This document shows positions 31,980 through 42,040 of a stretch of 64,000 nucleotides of DNA, one piece after another. A model generated the notes under the pieces. It made no database searches. It had not been told where the DNA came from and saw only the letters and a program-made list of their open reading frames with translations. A program made the position numbers and the translations under genes. This DNA is from Cryptomeria japonica (lineage: Eukaryota; Streptophyta; Pinopsida; Cupressales; Cupressaceae), in NCBI RefSeq assembly GCF_030272615.1, contig NC_081413.1, positions 20,648,501-20,712,500 of the forward strand. Direction: 5' to 3'. Every line of letters starts with the position of its first letter. Positions within the stretch are counted from its first letter, which is position 1.

Positions 31980-32765
31980 TGTTAGGATTCCCAAAGATAC
32001 TAAGAGGGGGGGGGGGTGAATTAGTATTTAATCGGTTAACAAATTTTCTAACATTATTAAATATTTTGCATTCCAAAATAATGTACTGGTAAGCAAGAAT
32101 TAATGCAGTAAATATGAACAATAAACACAACATAGAGAGCACACCATAACACAAGATTTTTGGTGAGGAAACCTGGTGTGGGAAAAACCTCGGTGGGAGT
32201 TGTGACCCACAATATTCACTCATATGCCAATGAATGGATATTACTTACAATACGGGCCTACACATGCAGGAAGGCCAACAGCCTAAAGCTCACTACTTAA
32301 TTACGAATGGAAGTCTCACTGACTTACAAAATGGATTATACAAATCTAATATATTGTACTACTTCAGTTTAGCATCTGCTATGCCAGGTTCAGTACCCAT
32401 TTAAGCTCATACAATAACCATAAACCCTTATACACAATCTGCCTTAATATTCACACATTACTTCTGCAATATTCACTTTTGCTATCATCTAACCATGTTC
32501 GCATCTAAAATGATCTACAAGATCTCATACTTATATATGAGTCTTATTAAAATACACCTTGTCGGCTTACAAAAAGATATTACAATTAAATACAAAATAC
32601 AATAATCAAAATCATGTCGGCTGTGATGCCAGTAAACATTATTACCACTACCAATAAACTATCTGCCAATGTCGGTGCGTGTTGGTGCCATAAGATTGTA
32701 AGGTTGCCATCAATGACAACACCTTCAATCACCTTTAACTACCATTAGAGTGCGCAATGCCAACA
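31980..32765 (-). repeat. 5' LTR of the non-autonomous element
   Basis: 786 bp, same ends as the other LTR, and longer by a segment of about 144 bp. It contains a C-tract (ATTCACCCCCCCC on the minus strand) about 35 bp from its end, also seen in the LTR at 59730-61208. ORFs overlapping both LTRs (starting MSEYCGSQ) are translations of LTR sequence. Confidence 0.92.
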
Positions 32766-34790
32766 ACATCATGGTTAGAGTTACGATTAAGGGTGAGTGT
32801 TAGGATTAAAGATAGTGTTTACATCATGGTTAGGGTTAGGTTTAGGGTTACCGTTATGGTTAGAATTTATAACATGATTAGGGTTATTGTTAGGATTATG
32901 AATAGGGTTAGGGCCTAGGATTATGGTTAGGTTTGGGATTCAAATCATGGTTAAGGTTAGGGCTATGGTTTGGAATAGGGTTTAGGATTACGATTAGGAT
33001 GATAGTTAGGGTTTATATCATTCTTAGGATTAGGATTAGTCTTAGGGTTTGGGTTATAGGTAGGTTTAAGGTTATAATTATGGTTAGCATTATGGTTAGA
33101 ATTTATACCATGATTAAGGTTAGGGTTAGGATTAGTATTACAATTTATTTAGGGTTCAATTACAGTTAGAGTTAGCAATAGAATAAGTATCGAAGCACCT
33201 ATTTGACTTTAGGATTTACATCATGGCTGGGTTAGGCTTAGGGTTATTCTTAATATTATTTCTAGGGTTAGGATAATGCTTAGGGTTAGTTTTATGGCTA
33301 GGATTATAATTTACATCATGGTTAGTGTTAAGCTTAGGTTTAGGATTTGGGTTACAATCAAGTCTATGGTTAGAGTTATGGTTATAGTTGGGGTTTAGGG
33401 TATGGATTAGGATTAAAGTTTACTATTATGGTTAGGGATTGCATAGTGGGTAGGGTTAAGATTTACATTAGGGTTAGTGTTAAGGGTTAGGGTTAGGATT
33501 ATGGTAAGGGTTTATATTATGGTTAGGATTAGGGTTAGTTTTAGGGGTATAGTTATGGTTAGGATTAGGTTTTAGTTTATGGTTGAGGTTAGGGTTAGGA
33601 ATATGATTAGGGTTGGGGTTTAGGATTATGAATAGAGAAATGGTTAGGGGTAGGTTTACATCATGTTTAGGGTCAGGGCTAGGACTTAGGGTTAGGGTTT
33701 ATAGTTAGGATTTAGGGTTAGGCTTAGAATCATGGTTAGTTTAGGGTTAGGTTTTGGGTTATGATTAGTGTAACAAGGTTTAGGGTTAGGGTTACATTTT
33801 AGGGTTATGATAGGTGATTATCATTAGGGTTTGGATTCATGGTTATGGTTATGGTTATGTTTAGGTTATCATTAGGATTAGGGTTAGGGATATGATTAGG
33901 ATTAGGTTTAGTAAGAAATTTAGAGTTAATTTATGGTTAGAATTCAAATAGGGTTAGATTTATAGTTCAATAGGGATTATGGTTCATGCACAATGAAGAT
34001 TAGGGTTAAATATAGGTTAGGGTTGAAGTTTAATAAGGGGGAATATATGAGTTAGGGATAGAATTAGAGTTAATTAGGGTATAATTAGGATTAGGTTCAA
34101 TATTATAGTTAGATTTAGTGTTAGGATTCAAACAGGGTTAGGGTTGTAGAATAAAGTTTGATTTTAAGGTGAGGGTTAAGGTTTAATTAGAGTTATGGTT
34201 TATGTTACCATAAAGATTCAAATAGTGTTGGGGTTCAAATTAGTTTAGATTAGGGATAGGGTCAAGGTAAGTTTAAGTTTATGGTTGAGGTTTAAGTTTA
34301 AGATAGGGTTTTATTATGGTTTGGATTAATTTTAGGGTTAGGTTGTCATAAAGGTTCAAATACATTTAGATTAGGGTTAAGGTTAAGGTTAGGTTATATT
34401 AGGGTTATGGTTAATCTTAGATTACAACTAAGGTTACTATTGTAGGATAAATATGGGGGTTATGGTTAGGGTTCAAATAAAGTTTGAGTTATTGTTTAAT
34501 TAACATTATGGTTCAAGCATAATTAGGGTTAGGGTTAATATTAGCTTAGGGTTGGGGTTCAATTAGAGCCAAATCTTAGAGTTAGGGTTTAAAGGGTTAT
34601 AGTTAATTATAGTTGGGGTTCAATTGTAGTAGGGATTGATTGTGATAAGGGTTTAATTATAGTTAGGCTTACGATTTGAGTTTAATTAGTGTTAGAATTT
34701 GGATTATTATTCAATTAAATTAGGGTTAGGGTTCAATTTGGTTTAGGGATAGGGTTCAATTTGGTGTAGTATTAGAGTTAAGACTTGATT
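32766..34790 (+). repeat. Degenerate TTAGGG-type minisatellite, block B
   Basis: About 2 kb continuing block A in the same strand sense. Hexamer variants dominate the left half; in the right half the units become TTCAATTAGGG-like and more degenerate. Several TTTACATCATGGTTAGG phrases recur. Confidence 0.92.
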
Positions 34791-35040
34791 CAAAAAAAAA
34801 TTGTACATGCTATAAAACATTTTCTATATTTTCAAATTTAAACCTATTTTCACTTCTTAAAAATTCTTTTTATATTCTTTATTGAAAATATTATGTATTT
34901 TCTTATGTATAAGAATATAATAATTTAGTATATAAATAAATTATTATATATTCTATTAAAAAAATAAAGTAAGGTTTAAGAAAAATTATATTAATTTTAA
35001 ATTGAATAATTTTAGTTAAAATAAAATAACTCTATTATAA
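34791..35040. other. AT-rich stretch flanking the array
   Basis: No ORF. Its last 18 bases are the left target-site duplication of the LINE. Confidence 0.5.
35023..35040. repeat. LINE target-site duplication, left copy
   Basis: AAAATAACTCTATTATAA-type sequence repeated at 41468-41485 after the A-rich tail. The leading A residues are ambiguous, so 15-18 bp. Confidence 0.85.
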
Positions 35041-35068
35041 CTAATAAACATCTTAGCACCCAAAAAAA

Positions 35069-36034
35069 ATGCAAAAGGGTTCGCAAAATGCAGATCATGA
35101 TGCGAAAGGGATGTTGGATGGAGCTAGCAGCGATGACAGAAGAAACATTCAAACCATTGATGTCAGCGATGAAATTGAGGAAGACATTAATTTTTTAAAT
35201 GATCTTGCAATCATTTGCAGATTCATTGGTCAAAGATCAGACAGGAAAACAATCGAAAAATGGATAGAGGAAACGTGGAAGACGCCGCAAATAACAAAAT
35301 TCATGCCTAAGGGTTTTTTTATTATGGTCTTTGCCTCGGAGGAAGAGCGGAAAAAGGTGTTGGACGGTGGGTTATGGACCATGAGATCAAAGCCGCTGTA
35401 TATCCAAAAATGGTGTAGGAACTTCAATCCATCAAAAACTGAGCCTTATGAGAAACCAATATGGATTCGATTGAATAATCTGCCATTGGAATACTGGTCA
35501 GAGGAGGCATTAGAAAAAATAGGCAGATCCTTGGGAACCCTAATGGAGCTTGATGCAGAAATTGCGAATGGGAATTCATATTTGTATGCAAGGATTAAAT
35601 TAGTGGCGGTCAGGAGAATGCCACAATTGATAAAACTAAGAGGTCATGGAATGGAATGGATCCAATTGATTGAAGTTGAGGAGGAGAAACATTACTGCTC
35701 CTTGTGCGGCCGTAGAAACCATGATTCTGATAAATGCAAAAATAAAAAATCCAAGAAAAAAGTTTGGAGGGCAAAACAGGTGGTTGGTATTAGAAATACA
35801 GAAGAACCTCTTCAAATAACTAACAGTGAAATGGTGGATGTAAAAACTGGCAAGAAACAGAATGGAGAGGACCTGGAGATGGTGGGAAATTATAAAATGG
35901 AAATGGAGGAAAAAACTGGTAATTTTGAATCAATAGAACAAAACGACATCGAATTGGAGGAAGATGGAATTTCAGAGGAAGATGAAGAGAAAGATGAATT
36001 GGAAACAACAGACATAAGAAATATATGCCATTGA
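35069..36034 (+). CDS. LINE ORF1 protein, DUF4283 with zinc knuckle
   Basis: 321 intact codons from ATG 35069. Residues about 45-175 match the DUF4283 pattern of plant LINE ORF1 and Gag-like proteins (FFIMVFASEEERKKVL, PIWIRLNNLPLEYWSEEAL). A CCHC knuckle CSLCGRRNHDSDKC lies near 210-223, followed by a basic patch and then a strongly acidic C-terminus (EEDGISEEDEEKDELE). ORF1 proteins bind element RNA. ORF2 begins 155 bp downstream in another frame. This is the only LINE frame with no internal stop. Confidence 0.9.
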   Translation: MQKGSQNADHDAKGMLDGASSDDRRNIQTIDVSDEIEEDINFLNDLAIICRFIGQRSDRKTIEKWIEETWKTPQITKFMPKGFFIMVFASEEERKKVLDGGLWTMRSKPLYIQKWCRNFNPSKTEPYEKPIWIRLNNLPLEYWSEEALEKIGRSLGTLMELDAEIANGNSYLYARIKLVAVRRMPQLIKLRGHGMEWIQLIEVEEEKHYCSLCGRRNHDSDKCKNKKSKKKVWRAKQVVGIRNTEEPLQITNSEMVDVKTGKKQNGEDLEMVGNYKMEMEEKTGNFESIEQNDIELEEDGISEEDEEKDELETTDIRNICH

Positions 36035-36189
36035 ATGGTTATACCTATGGAGAAAGGGATTAGAGGAAAAGGTCAGAAATCAAACAAAATGAAAAGGGAG
36101 GAAGAGGAGATGGAGAAAGGATTGATTAGTGTATCAGAATTCTTGAACAGGTAGAGTACCAAGGGAGTGAACCACTCCCTTGGGAAGCA

Positions 36190-36906
36190 ATGAAGATAGT
36201 CACATGGAATGTCAGGGGCCTAGTGGCCCCTAACAAATGTCGAATGTTAAAACGACATTTGGCAAAGATCGCGAGTGATATTGTGATGATCCAAGAAACT
36301 AAGTGTAGCTATGAGGAGAGTGACAAGTTAATTAAATTCTGCAAAGAGTGGAAGGGCATCTTTTCACTAGCAATTGGAAGAGCAGGGGGACTTGGAATCT
36401 TATGGAATCCTTTAACGGTAAATATCAGTAAGAATTCAGAAGGGAAGCAGTGGTTATCTTGCCATGTTCAGTATAGACTCAATAAGCTGGAACTTGAACT
36501 TTGGAATATCTATGGTCCTTTGAACTCTCAGGAGAAAGCTATGTTATGGGAAGAGATTGGAAGTAGAATAGCTATGAACGGGAATAAGAAAATTATAATT
36601 GGAGGAGATTTTAATGTGATCTTGGACTTGGAAGAAAAGCAAGGAGGTAACAAGAAAATAACTAGGGATATATTAGATTTTAGGAATTTTATACAAAAAA
36701 TTGAGGTGATGGATTGTAAGCCATCAAATGGATGGTTTACATGGAATAACAGAAGACATGGTTCGGATAATATTGCAGAGAGATTAGATAGGTTCTTGAA
36801 AGGATCTTTTTGGGAGGAAGAAAATATTGCAACTATGGTCAAAACCTTGCCATATAGCATTTCCGACCATTTTCCGGTCCAGTTAGAAATTGGCAGCGAA
36901 ATCTAG
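36190..36906 (+). CDS. LINE ORF2 endonuclease domain (ends at premature TAG)
   Basis: 239 codons of an apurinic-type endonuclease: MKIVTWNVRGL at the start, the catalytic IQETK near residue 37, GGDFNVI near 140, WFTWNNRR, and SISDHFPV at the end. It nicks target DNA for target-primed reverse transcription. The TAG at 36904-36906 is preceded by C (ATC TAG), fitting TGG-to-TAG in a CHG site. The frame continues downstream. Confidence 0.92.
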   Translation: MKIVTWNVRGLVAPNKCRMLKRHLAKIASDIVMIQETKCSYEESDKLIKFCKEWKGIFSLAIGRAGGLGILWNPLTVNISKNSEGKQWLSCHVQYRLNKLELELWNIYGPLNSQEKAMLWEEIGSRIAMNGNKKIIIGGDFNVILDLEEKQGGNKKITRDILDFRNFIQKIEVMDCKPSNGWFTWNNRRHGSDNIAERLDRFLKGSFWEEENIATMVKTLPYSISDHFPVQLEIGSEI

Positions 36907-37506
36907 AGGGGCAGCAGTTATTTCAAGTTTCAAAACATGTGGTGGCGAGATGAGAAACTGTTAGAAAACATGGAAAAATGGTGGGAACAATGCAAAGATA
37001 TTAAAGGTACGCCAAGCTTTCGTTTCACAAAAAAACTAGCTTTCATAAAAAACCAATTAAAAATATGGAATAGGGATGTTTTTAAAAACATTTTTGCTGA
37101 AAAGGAAAAAGTTGAAAACCAATTGGAAACACTGAATCTTAAAATTTTAAAACACGGAATGGAGCACGATGACTTCCAACAAGAAAAGGCGTTGAAGGCA
37201 AAACTCGCTGAGATTTTAACCAGAGAAGAAATTTATTGGAAAGATAAATCCAGGGAATTATGGATCATGGAAGGTGATAAAAACTCCAAATTTTTCCATG
37301 CATTGGTCAGAGCAAGAAGGGCACAAAATTCAAATTATGAAATAAAGATTGAGGATGGGAAGATATTTGCAGATAGGGATAGCATAGGAAAGGCTGCGGA
37401 GGCTTACTTTAAGCAGATTCTGAATGATGCGGAATGGAGAGAGGACACAGATTCAGGAATGGTGTTAGATGCTTTGCCACAGATGATTTCAGATAAGGAC
37501 AATTAG
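36907..37506 (+). pseudogene. LINE ORF2 linker between endonuclease and RT
   Basis: Same frame as the endonuclease. Charged helical linker with KNQLKIWNRDVFKNIF and WKDKSRELWIMEGDKNSKFF, the segment usually preceding plant LINE RT. Ends at TAG 37504-37506, fitting CAG-to-TAG. Confidence 0.85.
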
Positions 37507-38709
37507 ATGCTTTTGGAACCCTTCTCGGAGGAGGATGTTCGGAAGGCTGTATTTGGACTTCATCCTGACAAAGCTCCTGCACCGGACGGCATGACAGCAA
37601 GATTTTATCAGAACTGTTGGGAATTCATTAAAGCAGATTTATTGGGAGTATTAGAGCAGGTTAGAAAGAATGGGAAATTCATGAAAGAAATCAATAATAC
37701 GGTTTTAGTAGAGATCCCCAAAAAAACAAATCCCACATCATTTGAGGAATATAGGGCAATTGCATTATGTAATACAATATATAAGATTATCACAAAGACA
37801 TTAGCAAACAGACTGAAAAAAGTATTACCAAATTTGATTTCAATAGAACAGAATGGTTTTACTCCAGGAAGAGAAATTAGTGACAACATCATTCTTACAA
37901 CGGAAACATTGCACTCAATCATTCAAGATAAAAAGAAAGCGATGATGATTAAACTCGATATCTCTAAAGCATACGACAAAGTCAGATGGGAATTTTTGAT
38001 AGAAGTAATACAAAAGATGGGATTTTCACAAAAGTGGATAGAAATAATAAAGGTATGTATAAGCACTCCACATTATTTAGTGGCAATTAATGGTTCTTTA
38101 TTCGATTTCTTTGAAAGTCAGAATGGATTGAGACAGGGGGATCCTATATCTCCATTCCTGTTCGTTATCATGGCGGAAGCGTTAAGTCAGTATATAGCTA
38201 AGCTCCGGGAGGAAAGGGTCTAGAAAGGGATTAGAGTACATGCAGATATACAGGCTATTACACACTCTCAGTTTGCAGACGATACGACACTATTTGGGGA
38301 AGCATTGGTAATGGAGGCAGGCATAATAAAGGAGGTGCTGAATTATTATGCCATGGTTTCTGGACAGCATATTAGCAGCAAAAAAACCGAAGTGTTTTTC
38401 TTCAATGTTAAAAAGGTAGCACAGGCTAAGATCGCGAAGTTACTCAGATGGTCAATAGCAACACTTCCAGCGAAGTATTTAGGAGTGCTGCTGATTGGGG
38501 GGAAAGCTAAGGCTGATATTTGGGAGGAGATGATCACAAAATGCAGACAAAAGATAGAGGCATGGAAACACAAATGGCTTGCACTCCCAGGAAGAATTCT
38601 ATTAATTAAGGCAGTGTTATCTGCCATGCCAATATATGCAATGTCAATTTTTAAATTATCCTACAAGGCAATACGAACACTTGAAAGTTTTTTCAAAAGA
38701 TTTCTCTAG
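37507..38709 (+). pseudogene. LINE ORF2 reverse transcriptase
   Basis: RT core in the same frame. HPDKAPAPDGMTARFY, VLVEIPKKTNPTSFEEYRAI, NGFTPGREISDNI, LDISKAYDKVRW and NGLRQGDPISPFLF are all readable. A TAG at 38221-38223 precedes the catalytic QFADDTTLF near 38275. A further TAG at 38707-38709 ends the listed span; its context CTC TAG GAG fits TGG-to-TAG in a CHG site. Confidence 0.92.
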
Positions 38710-39963
38710 GAGGGAGCGAAGCAGATTAAGAAAATACCATTGATTGGTTGGGAAACAACATGTAGGTCGAGAGAGGATGGAGGGGCTGGACTCAGGAATC
38801 TAGAAAAGCAGAATCTTGCTCTTGGAGCAAAGTTAATCTAGAAGGTGTACTGTTCACCTGAGAAACTGTGGTGCAGAATTATACAAAAGAAATATTTAGA
38901 CAATAACGATCCAGCTAGAATACTAACTACAATTGATTATAAGGGAGGGTCTGTTATTTGGAAATTTATGAGGGAATGCAGATTCATTATAATAGACCAT
39001 ATTTCTTGGAGGATTGGAAATGGGAAATGTGCCAAGTTTTGGGAAGATTCCTGGGACGGACATGAGAGCATCAACAAAATCTTTGAAAACAAGGAATGGA
39101 TCAATGAGGCCAAAAACAAATATGGAGAAATGGTGGCGGATTATGTTAAAGAAGTCTCCCATGGGAATGGAAAGTACGAATGGAAAGCTATACAACTACA
39201 AACTATTGATAACTGCGACTTAAGGAAACTTGTAGAAATCTTGGAATGCAGAAGGATTGTTATATGGGACAGAAAAGATGAAATAATTTGGTGTGCGGCT
39301 AAGTCAGGAGAATATTCAGTTAAGTTGGGATACCAAATACAAGAGGTTGTCAGAAAGAAATGTGAGTGGCCACATAAGTTATGCTAGAATAAACAAGTTG
39401 CCCCAAGGGCTGGAACATTCTTATGGACAGCTCTTCACGAAAGAGTTCTAACTGGTGAAAGATTGAAGTTGTATGGGATACAAGGACCGAGCATATGCAT
39501 ACTATGCAAGCAATATGAGGAATCAATAAACCATCTACTGCTTGATTGCTCCTTTGCTAGACAATGTTGGAATTGGTTAAATAATAGTCTAGGGTGGGTA
39601 TGTGCCAGTGAAATCAAATTAAAAAATTGGATTACAAGTTGGCCAATAATGTATCAAAAGTCTTTATGGGGATCGTTATGGACTATTGGGCCCTCAATGG
39701 TGATTTGGCAGATTTGGAAAGAAAGAAACAGAAGAATATTTGAGGGGAAGGTAAGCTCGGCTGAAAGAATTATAGAAAAGATTCAAATTAGTATATGTGA
39801 GGTGGCTAATGCAAAGGCTTATAGTAGAAAAATTGAATACATTAATGATTGGGATAAAAGAATTCAAATGGAATGGAAACTTTTAATCCCACCAAAAATA
39901 AATGTGATATCAAAGAAGTTTAGAAGGGTGAATGCATTCTGGGAACCTCCAAAGAAAGGCTAG
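38710..39963 (+). pseudogene. LINE ORF2 C-terminal region with zf-RVT
   Basis: The frame continues with GAGLRNLEKQNLALGAK and a TAG at 38839-38841, then DHISWRIGNGKCAKFWEDSW, a TAG at 39385-39387, APRAGTFLWTALHERVLTGE, and the zf-RVT pattern CILCKQYEESINHLLLDC. It ends at TAG 39961-39963. Each of these three stops is preceded by C and sits where the family usually has Trp. Confidence 0.88.
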
Positions 39964-40458
39964 GTCAAGCTCAACTTTGACGGGGCAGCGAAAGCCAATC
40001 CGGGGTTGGTAGGATATGGAGGCATAATAAGAAACAAAGAAGGAATTATGTTGGGAAGCATAGCAGGCAATATGGGTATAGCAACTAACAATGAGGCAGA
40101 AGCTTGGGTGAGGGTAAGGGGCGTTAAATTTTATGTAGATCAAGGGTACAACAAGGTGGAAGTGGAAGGTGACTCATAGATAATAATCAATGCAGTCATA
40201 CAACAATATTCACCAAATTGGAAATTGCAGCAATATATGGAAGACATAAGACAAAACTTAAGTCAAATACAACAGTACAAAATTACTCATGTATACCGCG
40301 AAGCGAATAAAGCTATAGATAGGTTGGCAAATGAGGGGATTAATGTGGGAAGAGGGGCCGAACTAATTAAATTGGAAGGATGGAGCGAAGAAATTATTGA
40401 GATTGTTAAAGAGGATATCGAAACAGGTAAAATAAAGAAAAAGAAAGGAATTGGATAG
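39964..40458 (+). pseudogene. LINE RNase H domain
   Basis: RNase H-like fold in the ORF2 frame: KLNFDGAAKANPG, TNNEAEAW and VEGDS supply acidic active-site positions, then THVYREANKAIDRLANEG. A TAG at 40177-40179 interrupts it. A cellular-type RNase H after zf-RVT is typical of one group of plant LINEs. Confidence 0.88.
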
Positions 40459-40650
40459 GAGACGGTAAGGGGTACTAGTCTGGCAGGTCTGATAAAAGTC
40501 AGATTTTGGAAATCCGAGGAAGATAGGGATGTATGGAAAGATCGATGGATGGTCTGAATAAATCTCGGCGGTACAGATTGAGTATATTGCTGGGAGGGAA
40601 ACTTGCAGGCCTAGTACTCTGTTCCTGGAGATTGAGTCGGATTTGGATAA
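40459..40650 (+). other. LINE segment between RNase H and 3' module
   Basis: The ORF2 frame stays readable for about 27 codons after the TAG at 40456, then meets several stops up to about 40640. It may be untranslated, or a heavily decayed part of one longer frame reaching the 3' module. Confidence 0.4.
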
Positions 40651-41337
40651 GCATGTGGGGGACCGAAGGATCTAGAACGGATCGTTGCTATTTATGGAGT
40701 GGATTTGATGGGAGAAGATAGAAGCTTTGATAGGGCAGCAATGGTGCATCGATTTGGTCTTAGCTATTTGTGCAATGAGGAAACAACTCGTGCACAATGT
40801 AGAAGGCTGTTCAACACAGACGAATTGACACACAGGGTGGTTTGGAGGATTGCAAACGAGGCACTGGGAGAAGATCGCCATTGGTGTGATGGGTTTGTGT
40901 ATGAAGCGGTGCTGTGCTTATTGATAGACATTATCGGCTCCAAGGAAGCAAGTGTTCAGCGGATCGTTGGTTTTGTCTGAGCTTGTGATGGTCTGGTTGT
41001 TGCAAATGCTATGATGGAAGTGGACACGGATTACTGGTCTAGTGCGATGGGTATCTACTTCAACAGTGCTAACTACATCTCCTCTGATTTGGATGAAGAG
41101 GATGGCTCGGAGGATGAAAGGGAGGAGAGGGCGCGAACAAAAGAGGCAAAAGACAAGAAAAGATCCTTTATCATGGAAGCTTGGGAGGTGTTCAGAATTG
41201 GTGTCAGGAATAGGGATATGAGGCCATTTCGTAGACTTCTCCGATCTGAAGATAATTGGCTCTCTGCTGCAGCTGCAGTTCAAGTGGTGGAAATTGGAGA
41301 AAATATGGCCACTATTGTTAATTATCTAGGGTTTTAG
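40651..41337 (+). pseudogene. Extra 3' module of the LINE, about 228 codons, unknown family
   Basis: In the ORF2 frame, a protein-like segment runs from about 40651 to a stop at 41337, broken only by TGA at 40978-40980 (which fits CGA-to-TGA). The first half contains DRAAMVHRFGLSYLCNEETT and HWCDGFVYEAVLCLLIDII. The second half has DYWSSAMGIYFNSANYISSD, an acidic-then-basic charged stretch (DEEDGSEDEREERARTKEAK), and EAWEVFRIGVRNRDMRPFRR. No domain is recognised. Plant LINE ORF2 usually ends after RNase H, so this is unusual. It could be host sequence transduced or a third ORF. Confidence 0.5.
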
Positions 41338-41467
41338 GAGCAGAAGTGTAGAGGGTATTAAGAAGGATTGACATTAGTTAGTCCATTTTCACCAATTATG
41401 TATGAGGAAGCAATGTAAGGGAGTTATCCCCCTTGGATAACACTTATCAATAAAAAAAAATAAAAAA

Positions 41468-41485
41468 AAAATAACTCTATTATAA
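41468..41485. repeat. LINE target-site duplication, right copy
   Basis: Matches 35023-35040 directly after the A-rich tail that follows CTTATCAATAAAAAAAAA. Confidence 0.85.
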
Positions 41486-42040
41486 ATATTAATTTTTTTT
41501 ATTAGTATAGATATCTAAAATACTTCTATATAATAAATATGAGCATCCTTCAAATGTATGTGTTTAATAAATTTATACTAATTTTATTATCTTTTATGTG
41601 CTACTTTCATCTTTTTTATTTTGATGAAATAATAAAAATCATTTGTATTTATGATTACAATATAATCCTTTGTATGTCACTTGTGCACTGTGATATATTA
41701 TTGTTTTGGTGTTTATTGCCTGTATTGTTGGCTAAATACATGGTCTATAGTTTGGTTAAAGGATAAGCATTTTTTTTTAGGTTTATCTTCATCCCATATT
41801 TTTCAAACTTTTTAAATGTTTTTTTGTTATTTTCTATTGATTAAGAGCTGTTTAATTTATCTAGATTATTTAATTATTATTTATTCATTTTTTTTTTTTT
41901 AGCATTTAATTATTGTTCTATGATAATAGGGATAATAGATATAGAAAGTTTCTTGTAAAGCATGGTTTGTAGATGAAAATGGCAATTTAAAACTATTGTT
42001 TATGGTCATTTAAGAGAATGACTCTTCGAAAGCATGCTTA
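41486..42040. other. AT-rich spacer
   Basis: No supported gene. It is the continuation, past the LINE, of the AT-rich stretch at 34791-35040. Confidence 0.5.

Larger units (their letters stand above)
26595..32765 (-). mobile_element. Non-autonomous LTR retrotransposon with gag and a long accessory reading region
   Basis: Bounded by two matching LTRs (26595-27236 and 31980-32765) and a perfect 5 bp target duplication ACATC (26590-26594 and 32766-32770). On the minus strand: 5' LTR, tRNA-iMet PBS, a gag with three zinc-knuckle positions, a spacer, an accessory reading region of about 1,000 codons, a polypurine tract and the 3' LTR. No protease, integrase, reverse transcriptase or RNase H motif is readable on either strand, so movement would need enzymes from another element, probably a copia type judging by the PBS. 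Confidence 0.88.
35041..41467 (+). mobile_element. Plant L1-type LINE, near full length
   Basis: Non-LTR element with ORF1 (DUF4283 and zinc knuckle), ORF2 (endonuclease, RT, zf-RVT, RNase H), an extra 3' module and an A-rich tail. An 18 bp target duplication ending ATAACTCTATTATAA lies at 35023-35040 and 41468-41485. ORF2 is in a single frame but carries eight premature stops, so the copy is inactive. The 5' end looks complete because ORF1 starts 28 bp inside. Confidence 0.92.
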
